From Rikenellaceae bacterium (GTDB lineage: Bacteria; Bacteroidota; Bacteroidia; Bacteroidales; Rikenellaceae): DNA of 47,149 nucleotides. The notes beneath the pieces are model-generated. The model made no database searches and was not told the origin of the DNA. It saw only the letters and a program-made list of their open reading frames with translations. Each line of letters opens with the position of its first letter. Positions within the stretch are counted from its first letter, which is position 1. The translations under genes and the position numbers were made by a program. The stretch is from the NCBI GenBank assembly GCA_017415005.1, contig JAFQJK010000066.1, forward strand, positions 1-47,149, read 5' to 3'. Positions 26,887-35,857 of this stretch are shown here, piece after piece.

Positions 26887-27567
26887 ATGCCTCGTCAGGA
26901 CATACTTATAGAAGCCGATTACGGCGAATTGGTCACGGCTGATAACCTTACGGGACGTACCGTCTGCGACTTCACATTGCTGGGCCGTATCGACGGTATG
27001 GATAACGAAAAATACGCGTATGGGGAAATCACCGTGTCGGAGCATTTCGGGGCGCGTTTCCCCGAAGCTGACAGTCTCCATGTGCGGATTCCCTATACGG
27101 CTTTTTACCGAGAATTGAAAGTTCGTCTGCGGGTCATGACCTCCGGCGGCGACACACACTATCTGGTCAATCCGGCGGACAACACCTCATGGTTTGTCAT
27201 ACGTGATCGGAACGGCGCTCAGATACGTCTTTCAGAATATGGGACCGTAGATGCCGAAGGTCGTTTCCTTCTTGTGCGTTGCGGCGGAGACCTACTCCTG
27301 TTCGGAGGTACGGATATCGACCTTCCGATCGGTGCGGCTCTGCGCCAGAACGAAGTTTTCCTGTTGAAAGCCTCTCCGGGCAGCCTTTACCAGCATCCGA
27401 CAACAGGCGTGGGTCTCATAGACTTTCTTCATGGGAACTTCGAAAACACAGGTCTCGCCGTACGATTGCAGCGGGAATTCGAGAACGACAAAATGGTGAT
27501 CAATAACGCATACATGAACTCCGAGACAGGCGAACTGTTGCTTGATGTTACCGAACGCGATGGGTAA
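26887..27567 (+). CDS. Baseplate wedge protein, W/gp25-like at its C terminus
   Basis: Protein of 226 residues. The C-terminal 55 residues (YQHPTTGVGLIDFLHGNFEN, LQREFENDKMVINNAYMN) resemble the gpW/gp25 wedge fold, where a T-G-V-G turn precedes a helix and a two-strand hairpin. The N-terminal part is a beta-rich domain not recognised. Position ahead of the LysM and J-like genes fits the order W-J-I of contractile phages. It overlaps the next gene by 8 bases (ATGGGTAA). Confidence 0.5.
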   Translation: MPRQDILIEADYGELVTADNLTGRTVCDFTLLGRIDGMDNEKYAYGEITVSEHFGARFPEADSLHVRIPYTAFYRELKVRLRVMTSGGDTHYLVNPADNTSWFVIRDRNGAQIRLSEYGTVDAEGRFLLVRCGGDLLLFGGTDIDLPIGAALRQNEVFLLKASPGSLYQHPTTGVGLIDFLHGNFENTGLAVRLQREFENDKMVINNAYMNSETGELLLDVTERDG

Positions 27568-28591
27568 ATATACGGTCATAACGGGACAGAACCTCTACGA
27601 CGTAGCGCTCGGCATCTACGGCTCCATCGAAGGCATCACCGACCTGCTGATCTCGAATCCTCAGCTCTCGATGGCCACGCGCCTGCGTGCCGGAGATATC
27701 CTCGATTATTCGGACGGCTACCTGATCGATACCGAAACTGTTGCCATTCTGCATCGCGATGGTATCACGCCTTCGGGTGGAGAACGACATGTCTACTTCA
27801 AGGAAACTTCCCTTGCGTGCCGTGCGGAGTTTCATCTGCCCGCCGCAGCCACTTCGGCGCAATTCTCCCTTTCGGGCGAGGGCGAGATACAGATCGATTG
27901 GGGCGACAACTCGGCCCTGCAGAACCTTCCGCTCGGACCGCAGCCGTCGACATTGACGCATACGTTCGACAACGTGATTCCTCATAGTCGTGTCGTGCGT
28001 CTTTACGGCGACTTCTCGCTCCGCGAGGCCGACTTCACGGGTATCATAACCGAATCCCTGCGGCTCTTCATGCCGCTGCACGTCGAAGAACTTACGCTCG
28101 ACGGTTTCCATGCCCCGTTGTCGTTCCTGCCCCTGACCGAAGGACTCTATGCTTTGAGACTGCGGAATACGAAGATCGAGAACCTGGCCCCGCTGGTCGA
28201 GTGCCGGTCTTTGATGCTTCTCGACATGGAAGGGACGGACATTCCGCAGCAGATACTCGACGAGTGGCTCATCGCTCTCGTCAAGAAACATTACGGACGC
28301 CGTGCCTGCCATATAATGCTTACCGTACGTCCTTCGGGCGTGTATCGCGAGCCGGAGCGGGACGACGACCTGAACTACACTCTCACGAGCGGCATGGAGG
28401 CCGTGTGGCTGCTGACGCACGAAGAAGCATGGAACGAAGGTGCCCCGTGGCACTTTTCGATCTGCGGCGAAGAATACGTCTACGAAGCGATTCCGAGGCC
28501 AGAACCTAACTCCGATCCCGAGCCGGAACTTGAGCCGGAACTGGAACCGGAACCGATTCCACCTTGGCATTCCGGAGGAATGAATGATTAA
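27560..28591 (+). CDS. LysM-containing baseplate protein with leucine-rich-like segment
   Basis: Protein of 343 residues starting at 27560. Residues 2-55 are a LysM-type module (YTVITGQNLYDVALGIYGSI, RLRAGDILDY), found in phage baseplate proteins of the gp53 type. A beta module (GEGEIQIDWGDNSALQNLP) resembles PKD-like folds, and residues about 170-230 have leucine-rich spacing (EELTLDGFH, LYALRLRNTKIENLAPLVE). The C terminus is a Pro-Glu run (PEPNSDPEPELEPELEPEP). The likely role is peptidoglycan contact or wedge assembly; no hydrolase motif is seen. Confidence 0.6.
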   Translation: MGKYTVITGQNLYDVALGIYGSIEGITDLLISNPQLSMATRLRAGDILDYSDGYLIDTETVAILHRDGITPSGGERHVYFKETSLACRAEFHLPAAATSAQFSLSGEGEIQIDWGDNSALQNLPLGPQPSTLTHTFDNVIPHSRVVRLYGDFSLREADFTGIITESLRLFMPLHVEELTLDGFHAPLSFLPLTEGLYALRLRNTKIENLAPLVECRSLMLLDMEGTDIPQQILDEWLIALVKKHYGRRACHIMLTVRPSGVYREPERDDDLNYTLTSGMEAVWLLTHEEAWNEGAPWHFSICGEEYVYEAIPRPEPNSDPEPELEPELEPEPIPPWHSGGMND

Positions 28592-28602
28592 ATCGAAAAC
28601 AG

Positions 28603-29487
28603 ATGAGCAGAACCATTCGACAGATCTACGAAGAGGCTATCGCCGAGCGCAACCGGCGACTGGAACTTACGGAATTTTCGAACGACTCGAAGATGTCGGT
28701 TTTGAACGGCGTGGCATGGATGGTCGCGGCGTTGATCTACACTTTCGAGTCGATCCTCGACGTCTTCGCCGTGGATGTTTCCGAGACGCTCGAAAGCCGC
28801 ATCAACGGCACGCCTCGCTACTATGCCGATGCCCTGTTGAACTACCAGAAAGGCGATCGGCTTGTGGTGCGCGAGGACGGTCTGGCCTTCGGCTATGCGA
28901 GCATCGATCCCTCGAAGCGGATTATCACGCAGGTATCGTATGTCGAGAGCACCGATTCCCAGAACGTGGACAGCAAACTGATTCTCAAGGTCGCCACGGG
29001 CGAGCGGGGTGCGCTGCATGAGATCGAGGCCGAAGAGCTGACGCTTATTACGGCTTATATCAATCAACTCAAATTCGCAGGTACACGTATCGAAGTAATC
29101 AGCCGCAAGGGCGACGTACTCATCCCCCGTGTTACGGTCTATTGGGATGGAGCGGTACCGGAAGCGGAGATATACGACGCCCTCGACGAGGCGCTCTATA
29201 CATACGTCATGAGCATCGACTTCGATGCCGCGATTTACGTCAACCGCGTATGGGAGGCCATCCGCTCCGTGGAGCATGTTACGGATGTCTGGATCGACTC
29301 CTCGGGCACGCCCGCACAGGGCATTTTTCTCGCCTCGTACGATGGAGACGGGAACCTGCAGCCTACACGGCGGATCGAGCGTATGACCCATACGTCGTCG
29401 GGCTATGTACGGGAGTCTACGGGTACGGGCGCAGAAGCGGAACTACCGACGTTCCGGCAATCCATCAAACTGGTAATCGATAAATAA
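28603..29487 (+). CDS. Baseplate J-like protein
   Basis: Protein of 294 residues with the layout of P2 gpJ / Mu gp47: an N-terminal helical part (EAIAERNRRLELTEFSND, VAWMVAALIYTFESILDVFA), a central beta part (GYASIDPSKRIITQVSYVES) and the typical C-terminal strand-helix region, including YTYVMSIDFDAAIYVNRV and EAIRSVEHVTDVWI. gpJ proteins form the wedge arms. It overlaps the next gene by one base (TAATG). Confidence 0.75.
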   Translation: MSRTIRQIYEEAIAERNRRLELTEFSNDSKMSVLNGVAWMVAALIYTFESILDVFAVDVSETLESRINGTPRYYADALLNYQKGDRLVVREDGLAFGYASIDPSKRIITQVSYVESTDSQNVDSKLILKVATGERGALHEIEAEELTLITAYINQLKFAGTRIEVISRKGDVLIPRVTVYWDGAVPEAEIYDALDEALYTYVMSIDFDAAIYVNRVWEAIRSVEHVTDVWIDSSGTPAQGIFLASYDGDGNLQPTRRIERMTHTSSGYVRESTGTGAEAELPTFRQSIKLVIDK

Positions 29488-30038
29488 TGCGATACAAATT
29501 GTCTACGGACTACCTGACGAACTGTCTGGTCCCGCACTACCTGTCGGGGAGAAGATTCATCCTCTGGGTGCAGAGCCTCGTATGGCCCCTGCAAACGCTC
29601 AACGATCGTTTTTGCGAATTCGCCCGCGAAAAGCGCATCGAGGCGGCCATGACCTCGCAGGTTCTCTACTTCGAATGGTTCCTGAACCGCCGCTTCGGAC
29701 GCTGGCTGCAAGATCCGTCGCGGCGAATCACCATCTCCGAAGGAGCCTCCGCAGGAGTGGATCTCTACTTCGAAGGGACACAGTACGCACGTCCCTTTAC
29801 CGTTTGGTTCGAGGACGAGGAGTTGTCGGGGATGGAGGAGGAACAACCCCGACACATGTACCTGAACGCGGAGGACAAGATACAAAGGCAGGTCAGTTTC
29901 ACGGTCTGCGTACCGGCCGTAACGCTGCCCGACGAAGAGTTCGTACACATGCTCTCGCATGTGGTGGACACCTACCGTCTGGCGGGAAGGACCTATCTGA
30001 TCCGCATCGAGAACAAAGATACGAACCGAGAAAGATAA
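29487..30038 (+). CDS. Tail protein I-like
   Basis: Protein of 183 residues located between J-like and tail fibre genes, the usual place of gpI. It has a helical front (SLVWPLQTLNDRFCEFAREK, VLYFEWFLNRRFGRWLQDP) and a beta-rich rest (VSFTVCVPAVTLPDEEFVH). Assignment rests mainly on position. It is followed 6 bases later by the tail fibre gene. Confidence 0.55.
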   Translation: MRYKLSTDYLTNCLVPHYLSGRRFILWVQSLVWPLQTLNDRFCEFAREKRIEAAMTSQVLYFEWFLNRRFGRWLQDPSRRITISEGASAGVDLYFEGTQYARPFTVWFEDEELSGMEEEQPRHMYLNAEDKIQRQVSFTVCVPAVTLPDEEFVHMLSHVVDTYRLAGRTYLIRIENKDTNRER

Positions 30039-30044
30039 TATGCC

Positions 30045-32603
30045 GTGAAAGAGTATATAGCCAAAACAGGCGGGCGCTACACCTATAACGACGACCTGCT
30101 GAACCTTCAGGAGCTGGCCCGGAGCATGACCTCGATCTTCGAGGGGTGCTCGAACTTCATCATATCGGGATGTGAGGTGCACGATGGCCGCATCACGCCC
30201 GGCTACGTGTGGATCGGCGGACATGTGCGTTCCTTCGAGGGGGCTGCCGAGGTGTCGCTGCCGTACTACATCTACGAAAAGAACCACTACGAAACGATCC
30301 CTTATGCCGGAGATATCGACAAACCCGGTCGCTGCTGCTACCTCACTTCGGGCGGAACGACGGTGCCGCAGACCGAAGACGAAGTGACGAATGCACTGCC
30401 GGGGTATATCGAGGTACGCGAGGAGTATGCTCCGCGCTTTATCGACAAATTCATCGGACGCTACGCCGTACTGCTGGAGAGTCCCTTCGCACGGCAAACC
30501 GTACGCAAGGACCTCACGATGGCGGGTGCCGTGAGTATTGAGAAGATGCTCGAATGCAAGACGGGCTTCTCGATTGTGAACACCGAAAACGGCTACGCCT
30601 TGCGCGGCTTTGTCCGGGAATCGGGCGATGCTGCCGTAGGACTTTATCATCGGGGATTGCTCGTAAGCCGCATCGAGATTGCTACGGACGGATCGTTTAC
30701 CCTTTATCGTCAGGATACGCCCCTTGTAAGTATCGGGGCCGACGGCGTACGCACGCAGCATTTCTCTTCCGAGAGTGCCCGCCTCGGAACCCTGCATATC
30801 GGTTCCTGCGACATCTGCAATACGGCGGACGATACGGATGCGGGAGCCGTTGTCATAAACCGCATGGGCTATCTGGGGGGCGGAGACCGCTTCCGCGACT
30901 GCATGGTCTATGATGGGCGCGGCAGGGTCTTGTTGCATGTAGAAGGCCGCAGTGCCCGCGTTACTGTCCACGGTGCCTTCGAGGTGCAGGGCGCCGAGGG
31001 TCTCACGCTGCGAAATTCCTTGTACGGAAAAAGCGAGCAGGCGCTTACGGCGCTGCTACAATGGCAGGACAAAGACGCCGAACGGATCGCATGGATCGGA
31101 TATGCCGATGCTCAGAGCCTTGATTGGACGTTGCACAACAACTTGGGTGGCATGGTGATCTCCGCACGCAACTGGATCGATATGCGAAGCGAACTGCGCC
31201 TTGCGGGCACACCTATCGGCGAGATCTACGTGACGCGCACGGCCTTCTCGGAGGCCATGGCCGCGAAGGTCGACAGGCAGGAAGGAAAGGGACTCAGCAC
31301 GGAGGACTTCACCACGCAGTACCGCAAGAAGCTGGATGCCATCTGTCAAGGAAGCCTTTCGACAGGCGCGGCAGGGTTCGTGACGGCGGAGGATGTCTCG
31401 CAAGTGTTGGGCGGCAAGCTCAACTGTACGGACAACCTCGCGGATTTGGCGGACAAGGCCGAGGCCCGTAGCGTATTGGACGTCTACTCCGCCTCGGAGT
31501 GCGACCGCCGCTATCTCAATACGGAAAAGTATCTCGCGGATATGACCGAACTTACGGCTGCGGAGATCGAGGGCAAGAGCCCCGAGCAGATCATCGCCCT
31601 GCAGGAAGAGCGGCGGGCTGCGGCGCGCGACAATATCGGTGCGGAGAAGAAAGGCACCGGAGAGCTGAAACTTTCGAAAGCCTCGAATCTCGCGGATGTA
31701 GAGGACAAAGCCCGCGCACGGCAGAACATCGGGGTCTATTCCATCGAACAGATAGACAGGCTGCTGGCCGGAAAACTCGGTACCGACGATGCTTACACAG
31801 GAGCACTCTTTACTGCGGAACATAAAACCAAACTCGAAGCGATCCGCACGGGTACATTTGCTGGAAAGAATGCCGAAGGCATCGCCCAGTCGCAGATCGA
31901 GGGCTATGTGATGACCTCGGCCGTAGTGCGCGAACTCACGAAATACGCCCCGAAGCTCATGGATGGGTATAATGCTTCGGATAAGGCCGCAGTAGCCGCC
32001 AATCTGGAGCTCTATACCAAAGCTGAAGTTGACGGTCATTTCCCTGCATTCGGACAGTTCTTACAGGATTATGTCGCATATCTTGTCCGTCAGGGAAAGA
32101 CGACGGCCGAGGCCCGCAAGGCGCTACGTGGTGTGCTCGCCGCGGCGGGTATGGATGACCTGACCGTCTATGCGCGCCGCGATCAGAACCTCGCGGACCT
32201 TGTGCTCAAGGACGACAATGCCCGGCGTCTGGTATGCCAAAATATCGGTGCCGCCTATGGTCCGGAGTACGAGAAGAAGATCACGGACACGGGATGGCTT
32301 CCATGCGGGGGCGAGAACGCCGGGACTCTTTGGGCACGGCAGATCGGCAGCGTCGTCTGCGTGCAGGGTACGATCAACACGGCCCGTCGCTCGTCCAACA
32401 CATGGGGGTCGATTGCCACGATCCCCAACGCTATCGGGGCTCCGCGCTTCGGATGCCGCCAGACGATGGCCGACTTCAACGACGACCATAAGTACAACCG
32501 CGGCTGCTCGTTCGTAATCCGGGCCGGAGAGCGCACGATCCTCATGCACGAGCGCGGCACGTACAACGTAACCACGGAACTGAGTTTTTCCTATATGACT
32601 TGA
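30045..32603 (+). CDS. Tail fibre protein
   Basis: Protein of 852 residues. The GTG start at 30045 is chosen because the nearby ATG (30040) opens a frame of two codons. The middle repeats a module of the form NLADLADKAEARSVLDVYS, NLADVEDKARARQNIGVYS and KAAVAANLELYTKAEVDGHF, like the repeats of Mu and P2 fibres. The C-terminal tip (DTGWLPCGGENAGTLWARQI, VVCVQGTINTARRSS) resembles a beta-sandwich receptor-binding tip. The N terminus should attach to the baseplate through I- and J-like proteins. No separate fibre chaperone is recognised downstream, unless one of the two small overlapping ORFs fills that role. Confidence 0.8.
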   Translation: MKEYIAKTGGRYTYNDDLLNLQELARSMTSIFEGCSNFIISGCEVHDGRITPGYVWIGGHVRSFEGAAEVSLPYYIYEKNHYETIPYAGDIDKPGRCCYLTSGGTTVPQTEDEVTNALPGYIEVREEYAPRFIDKFIGRYAVLLESPFARQTVRKDLTMAGAVSIEKMLECKTGFSIVNTENGYALRGFVRESGDAAVGLYHRGLLVSRIEIATDGSFTLYRQDTPLVSIGADGVRTQHFSSESARLGTLHIGSCDICNTADDTDAGAVVINRMGYLGGGDRFRDCMVYDGRGRVLLHVEGRSARVTVHGAFEVQGAEGLTLRNSLYGKSEQALTALLQWQDKDAERIAWIGYADAQSLDWTLHNNLGGMVISARNWIDMRSELRLAGTPIGEIYVTRTAFSEAMAAKVDRQEGKGLSTEDFTTQYRKKLDAICQGSLSTGAAGFVTAEDVSQVLGGKLNCTDNLADLADKAEARSVLDVYSASECDRRYLNTEKYLADMTELTAAEIEGKSPEQIIALQEERRAAARDNIGAEKKGTGELKLSKASNLADVEDKARARQNIGVYSIEQIDRLLAGKLGTDDAYTGALFTAEHKTKLEAIRTGTFAGKNAEGIAQSQIEGYVMTSAVVRELTKYAPKLMDGYNASDKAAVAANLELYTKAEVDGHFPAFGQFLQDYVAYLVRQGKTTAEARKALRGVLAAAGMDDLTVYARRDQNLADLVLKDDNARRLVCQNIGAAYGPEYEKKITDTGWLPCGGENAGTLWARQIGSVVCVQGTINTARRSSNTWGSIATIPNAIGAPRFGCRQTMADFNDDHKYNRGCSFVIRAGERTILMHERGTYNVTTELSFSYMT

Positions 32604-32608
32604 TAACC

Positions 32609-32812
32609 ATGAAAAAGAGAGTGAACATCACGCGCGATGTGGAGAGCCGCCGGCGTATCGCCCGCGGCGGCGCATCCCGACGTGCGGCACAACCCGCCGA
32701 AAAGTATGAAAAAGAAGCAGCAGCGCAAGAACAGTTATCGGTGCCGGAAGGTGCCGAGGTCGTGCCCGTCCGGAGTAAAAGACCTCGGGGGACGACCGCG
32801 GGGAAGCCTTAA
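32609..32812 (+). CDS. Small basic ORF after the tail fibre
   Basis: A 67-residue Arg/Lys/Ala-rich ORF (MKKRVNITRDVESRRRIARG) starting 5 bases after the fibre stop. It overlaps the next ORF by 107 bases in another frame. Low complexity makes its reality uncertain. Confidence 0.4.
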   Translation: MKKRVNITRDVESRRRIARGGASRRAAQPAEKYEKEAAAQEQLSVPEGAEVVPVRSKRPRGTTAGKP

Positions 32813-33161
32813 ACGCTTTCCCTTCGTCGAAACGCGCCTGGGCTTCATGCTCCGCTACGAGGTCCCTGCGGTCTACGACCTGATCGTGCGCCTCTCGCCG
32901 CCTTCGCGGCGGCAGTGCCCTTATCCGACGTTGGTGGAGGCCGTGTGCGCGGCTTCCACAGATCCGGTACTCCGAAAGCCTAAGTTTCGCCGTTATATGG
33001 ATGAATATATCCGCGATGGAGTTTACTGCCGCCGGGGCAAGCGTCTCACACCCGAAAGGGCGCGCTACTATGAACGTCTGCGGGAGAGACGTCTGGAGGA
33101 GTATATCCTCGAACATTGGGACGAGATCGAGCTGCGACGTCGGGGATTCGAACTTCCATAG
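32706..33161 (+). CDS. Hypothetical phage protein overlapping the previous ORF
   Basis: From the ATG at 32706 it has 151 residues, very basic at the front (MKKKQQRKNSYRCRKVPRS), then GGRPRGSLKRFPFVETRLGF and a helical charged C terminus (RYYERLRERRLEEYILEHW). No family recognised. The long 5' overlap with 32609-32812 in a different frame suggests either dual coding or that one of the two is not translated; the larger and more complex ORF is preferred. Confidence 0.5.
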   Translation: MKKKQQRKNSYRCRKVPRSCPSGVKDLGGRPRGSLKRFPFVETRLGFMLRYEVPAVYDLIVRLSPPSRRQCPYPTLVEAVCAASTDPVLRKPKFRRYMDEYIRDGVYCRRGKRLTPERARYYERLRERRLEEYILEHWDEIELRRRGFELP

Positions 33162-33255
33162 GCAGGATGCACGTAAGAGTGCCTTTGGAAACAGCAGACC
33201 ATATCGCCCTATGTCAATGCGTTAAAATAATTCATGAAAAACTAATTGTCAGAGA

Positions 33256-33287
33256 TTTGGATTTCATCTCAGGTCCGTATATTTTTG
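33256..33287 (+). promoter_or_regulatory. Bacteroidetes-type promoter ahead of the replication module
   Basis: TTTG at 33256-33259, 20 bases, then TATTTTTG at 33280-33287: an exact match to TTTG-N20-TAnnTTTG recognised by the Bacteroides primary sigma factor. The expected start is near 33293. Confidence 0.75.
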
Positions 33288-33292
33288 TCGTG

Positions 33293-33386
33293 CGGCATCT
33301 TCGTTCGCCGCATTCAATTTGATGCTCTTGTCCATCAGACGAGAGAGTGATAGTTAAGCCGGAGCCGTCGAGCACCGGTTTTTTTC
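33293..33386 (+). ncRNA. Candidate small RNA or attenuated leader
   Basis: Runs from the expected start of the promoter at 33256-33287 to the terminator T-run. At its 5' end TGCGG (33291-33295) can pair with CCGCA (33309-33313), and the 3' end is the terminator hairpin. This gives a transcript of about 90 nt unless termination is bypassed, in which case it is the leader of the SSB gene. No RNA family recognised. The interval 33162-33490 holds no convincing protein gene. Confidence 0.4.
33357..33386 (+). terminator. Intrinsic terminator before the SSB gene
   Basis: Stem AAGCCGG (33357-33363) with CCGGTTT (33376-33382, one G-T pair), 12-base loop, and seven T residues from 33380. It separates the tail module from the replication module, or acts as an attenuator for the latter. 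Confidence 0.7.
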
Positions 33387-33490
33387 ACGCCATATCTCAT
33401 AAATCTGACGATTCCCGGCGGTATCCGAACCCGGAACAAGAATTCCCAGATCCTTTCGGCAGTATTAACTATCATCGCATCAGCATTATT

Positions 33491-34738
33491 ATGCAAGACA
33501 ATTTTGAGGAAAGAGGCGTGGAAACGACCTCCGTAGAAGATCTCTTTCTGGGACTTCAGGAGTCCTACGCCGAGGCGCAGACCCGCGCTCAGGAGGAGAG
33601 CCGATCCTTCGCCAAGACCGAGTTCTTCCGTTTCGACAAACTGGGGACCTACCGCATCCGTATTCTCCCCATCGCACCGGACGTGCAGGAGGGCGCCGTC
33701 GGACGCCGCGGCTACGAGTATCCCGTGCGGCAGCTTCTCATGGAACTCCAGCGTCCCAACAGCGGCGATAAGCCCCAGAACACGTATGTCACGGTCTGCC
33801 GTGCCACGGACGCCGGCCATACGCTGGATCTCATCGACACCTACCGCCTGCTGGCCGTAGAGGCTGCCAAAGTGTCCGGGGATGAGAAGCTTGCCGAGAA
33901 GATCGGCGGCGGATCGTTCGGCGGTGGTCTGAAGTTCAACTACGGACACGCCATGTATATCATCGATCTGAAGGAGCGCACCAAAGGCATCCAGCTGCTG
34001 ACGCTCAGCCACTCCCAGTTCAAGGAACTCGACGAGCGCAAGTTCAAACTCTGGGAGAAGAAGATCGCCAAGAATCCCCAGCATCCGTGTCCCATCTCGT
34101 CGGTCTACAACGCCTATCCCGTAGAGGTCGAAAAACGCAAGAACGGAGGTAAGACCGAGTATTACATCTCGATCGACAACGAGTCCGACCCCGAAACTTT
34201 GACCCGAGAGGAGATGACCATGCTTGTCAATGCGCCCCGTATCCCGGAGGTCGTGTGCCGTTATACGCGCTATCACTACGAGGCGACACTGGAGTTTCTC
34301 ACCCAGTGCGATGTGCGTTACGGCCTGCAGGTCATGCAGAGCGAGGAGATGACGGCCGCCATCGAGACCTTCCGCGCCGAGATCCCCAAGGAGGACACCT
34401 CGTCGTTCAGTTTCGACAAGCGTTCGAAAGAGGCGCGTGAGAATGCCGATAGCAATGCCCTTACGATCGAATCCCTGTGCAGCCGCTTCGAAGAGCTCAA
34501 GGCGCAAGGCTTGGGTGACCGCACCGAAGAGGGTCAGGAACTGCGGGCCGCGATCCGCAGCTTCATCGAGCAGGAGAAGCTCCCGGTGCGCGTGACGCGC
34601 TCGACGACCAATGACGAACTGCTCGACATGATCGAAGATGCCCTCGGGGATCGTGCCGGGAACGAAGAGGTACCCGCGGAGGAACCGCAAACTACTACGG
34701 AACAAGACGAGGAAGCGCCCCTGCGCCGCAGACGTTAG
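33491..34738 (+). CDS. Single-stranded DNA-binding protein, gp32-like
   Basis: Protein of 415 residues from the ATG at 33491 (the longer ORF would translate the terminator and leader). The core pattern fits the T4 gp32 fold: FDKLGTYRIRILPIAPDVQ, YEYPVRQLLMELQ, YVTVCRATDAGH, GHAMYIIDLKERTKGIQLLT and GGKTEYYISIDNESD. The clear zinc Cys set of T4 gp32 is not seen. The C terminus is acidic (EEVPAEEPQTTTEQDEE) before a final RRRR; acidic tails of SSBs recruit replisome partners. Position ahead of gp47/gp46-like genes supports the call. It ends before a terminator. Confidence 0.7.
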   Translation: MQDNFEERGVETTSVEDLFLGLQESYAEAQTRAQEESRSFAKTEFFRFDKLGTYRIRILPIAPDVQEGAVGRRGYEYPVRQLLMELQRPNSGDKPQNTYVTVCRATDAGHTLDLIDTYRLLAVEAAKVSGDEKLAEKIGGGSFGGGLKFNYGHAMYIIDLKERTKGIQLLTLSHSQFKELDERKFKLWEKKIAKNPQHPCPISSVYNAYPVEVEKRKNGGKTEYYISIDNESDPETLTREEMTMLVNAPRIPEVVCRYTRYHYEATLEFLTQCDVRYGLQVMQSEEMTAAIETFRAEIPKEDTSSFSFDKRSKEARENADSNALTIESLCSRFEELKAQGLGDRTEEGQELRAAIRSFIEQEKLPVRVTRSTTNDELLDMIEDALGDRAGNEEVPAEEPQTTTEQDEEAPLRRRR

Positions 34739-34759
34739 CGGGTTACAGAAGGGTTTATC

Positions 34760-34784
34760 GGGAGCGCCCCGCGCTCCCATTTTT
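34760..34784 (+). terminator. Intrinsic terminator after the SSB gene
   Basis: Stem GGGAGCGC (34760-34767), loop CCC, GCGCTCCC (34771-34778), then ATTTTT. It separates the highly needed SSB from the nuclease genes, allowing different expression levels. Confidence 0.85.
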
Positions 34785-34798
34785 ATCTGCATATATCC

Positions 34799-35857
34799 AT
34801 GAACCAAGATAAAATACCGTGCCTGCTCTTGATGAATGACATGCACGTATCCAAAGAGGATGTCGCGGCCTTCGAGCGCAACTGGGCCGAGGCGCTGGAG
34901 CTCTGCACGGAGCGCGGCATTCGGGAGATCGCCCTCGGAGGCGATCTCTTCCAGAGCCGCACGGCACAGACGCTCGATGTGCTGCTGGCCGTACACGACG
35001 CGCTGCTTGCGGCGCACCGCGCCGGCATCCGCGTTACGCTGGCCGAAGGGAATCACTGCAAGGTGGATCAGGAGGCCCTGCGCGGCTACTGCCACGTCTT
35101 CGACCAGCATCCGAATGTAGTGGTCGTGGACGACTTCCTGACGCTCGAAGACCCTGCATGGGATTTCGCGCTGCACATGATGAGCTATTTCCCCGAGGAC
35201 GGGAGCTTCACTTCGCGTCTGCAAGCCCTCGTGATGGGGGGTCTCGCAGAAGGGAAGCTCAACTATCTGTATATCCACGAGGGTGTGAACGGTGCACTCT
35301 CGACGCCCGCGCCGCAGGAACTGCCGGCGCATATTTTCGACCGCTTCGACCGCGTCTTCGCCGGGCACTACCACAACCGGGCCGTCGTGCCCGGAACCCG
35401 CATCGAGTATATCGGCTCCTCGCGCCAGTTCAACTTCGGGGAGGACGAAGAGAAGGGCTACACGATTCTCTATACGGACGGCTCCTCGGAGTTCGTCCGC
35501 AACCGCGCCAACCTGCGCTACCGCACCCTCGACGTGGCGGCAACCGAGGTGGATGTCCCGCTTTTCGATCGCATCGATGAAATGCGCGACGGGGGCCGTT
35601 GCCGCATCCGGGTGCGCGTCACAGCCTCGGCGACCGACACGGTGGACCGCCGTCGGCTGCTCGAAGCCGGAGCCGGGAAGGTCGAGGTCGTCGTGCAGGA
35701 CCTGCGACGGACGGAGGTTCCCGAAGAGGAGGTACTGGAAAAATTCGACGGGGAACGCCTGCGCTGTGCCTACGGGGAGTTCTGCGACGCGCGCAACATC
35801 GACCAGAGGCTCGGAATGTCTTACCTGAAAAAAATCGACTTGCCATGTGGCGCTTAG
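34799..35857 (+). CDS. Mre11/SbcD-type nuclease subunit (gp47-like)
   Basis: Protein of 352 residues with all phosphoesterase motifs: D14 and H16 in MNDMHV, D49 in GGDLF, N85-H86 in GNH, H160 in YIHEGVNG, and H190/H192 in AGHYHNR. This enzyme with the Rad50-like partner encoded next resects DNA ends for recombination-dependent replication. The gene overlaps the Rad50-like gene by 13 bases (35845-35857), so the subunits are coupled. Order 47-46 is the same as in T4-like phages. Confidence 0.92.
   Translation: MNQDKIPCLLLMNDMHVSKEDVAAFERNWAEALELCTERGIREIALGGDLFQSRTAQTLDVLLAVHDALLAAHRAGIRVTLAEGNHCKVDQEALRGYCHVFDQHPNVVVVDDFLTLEDPAWDFALHMMSYFPEDGSFTSRLQALVMGGLAEGKLNYLYIHEGVNGALSTPAPQELPAHIFDRFDRVFAGHYHNRAVVPGTRIEYIGSSRQFNFGEDEEKGYTILYTDGSSEFVRNRANLRYRTLDVAATEVDVPLFDRIDEMRDGGRCRIRVRVTASATDTVDRRRLLEAGAGKVEVVVQDLRRTEVPEEEVLEKFDGERLRCAYGEFCDARNIDQRLGMSYLKKIDLPCGA

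Noticed and set aside
29403-30971. Minus-strand ORF of 522 codons under the I-like and fibre genes
   Set aside because: Shadow of overlapping tail genes; no start signal or domain.
33167-33322. Short ORF of 51 codons before the SSB gene
   Set aside because: It contains the promoter at 33256-33287 and has a codon pattern unlike its neighbours; no family recognised.
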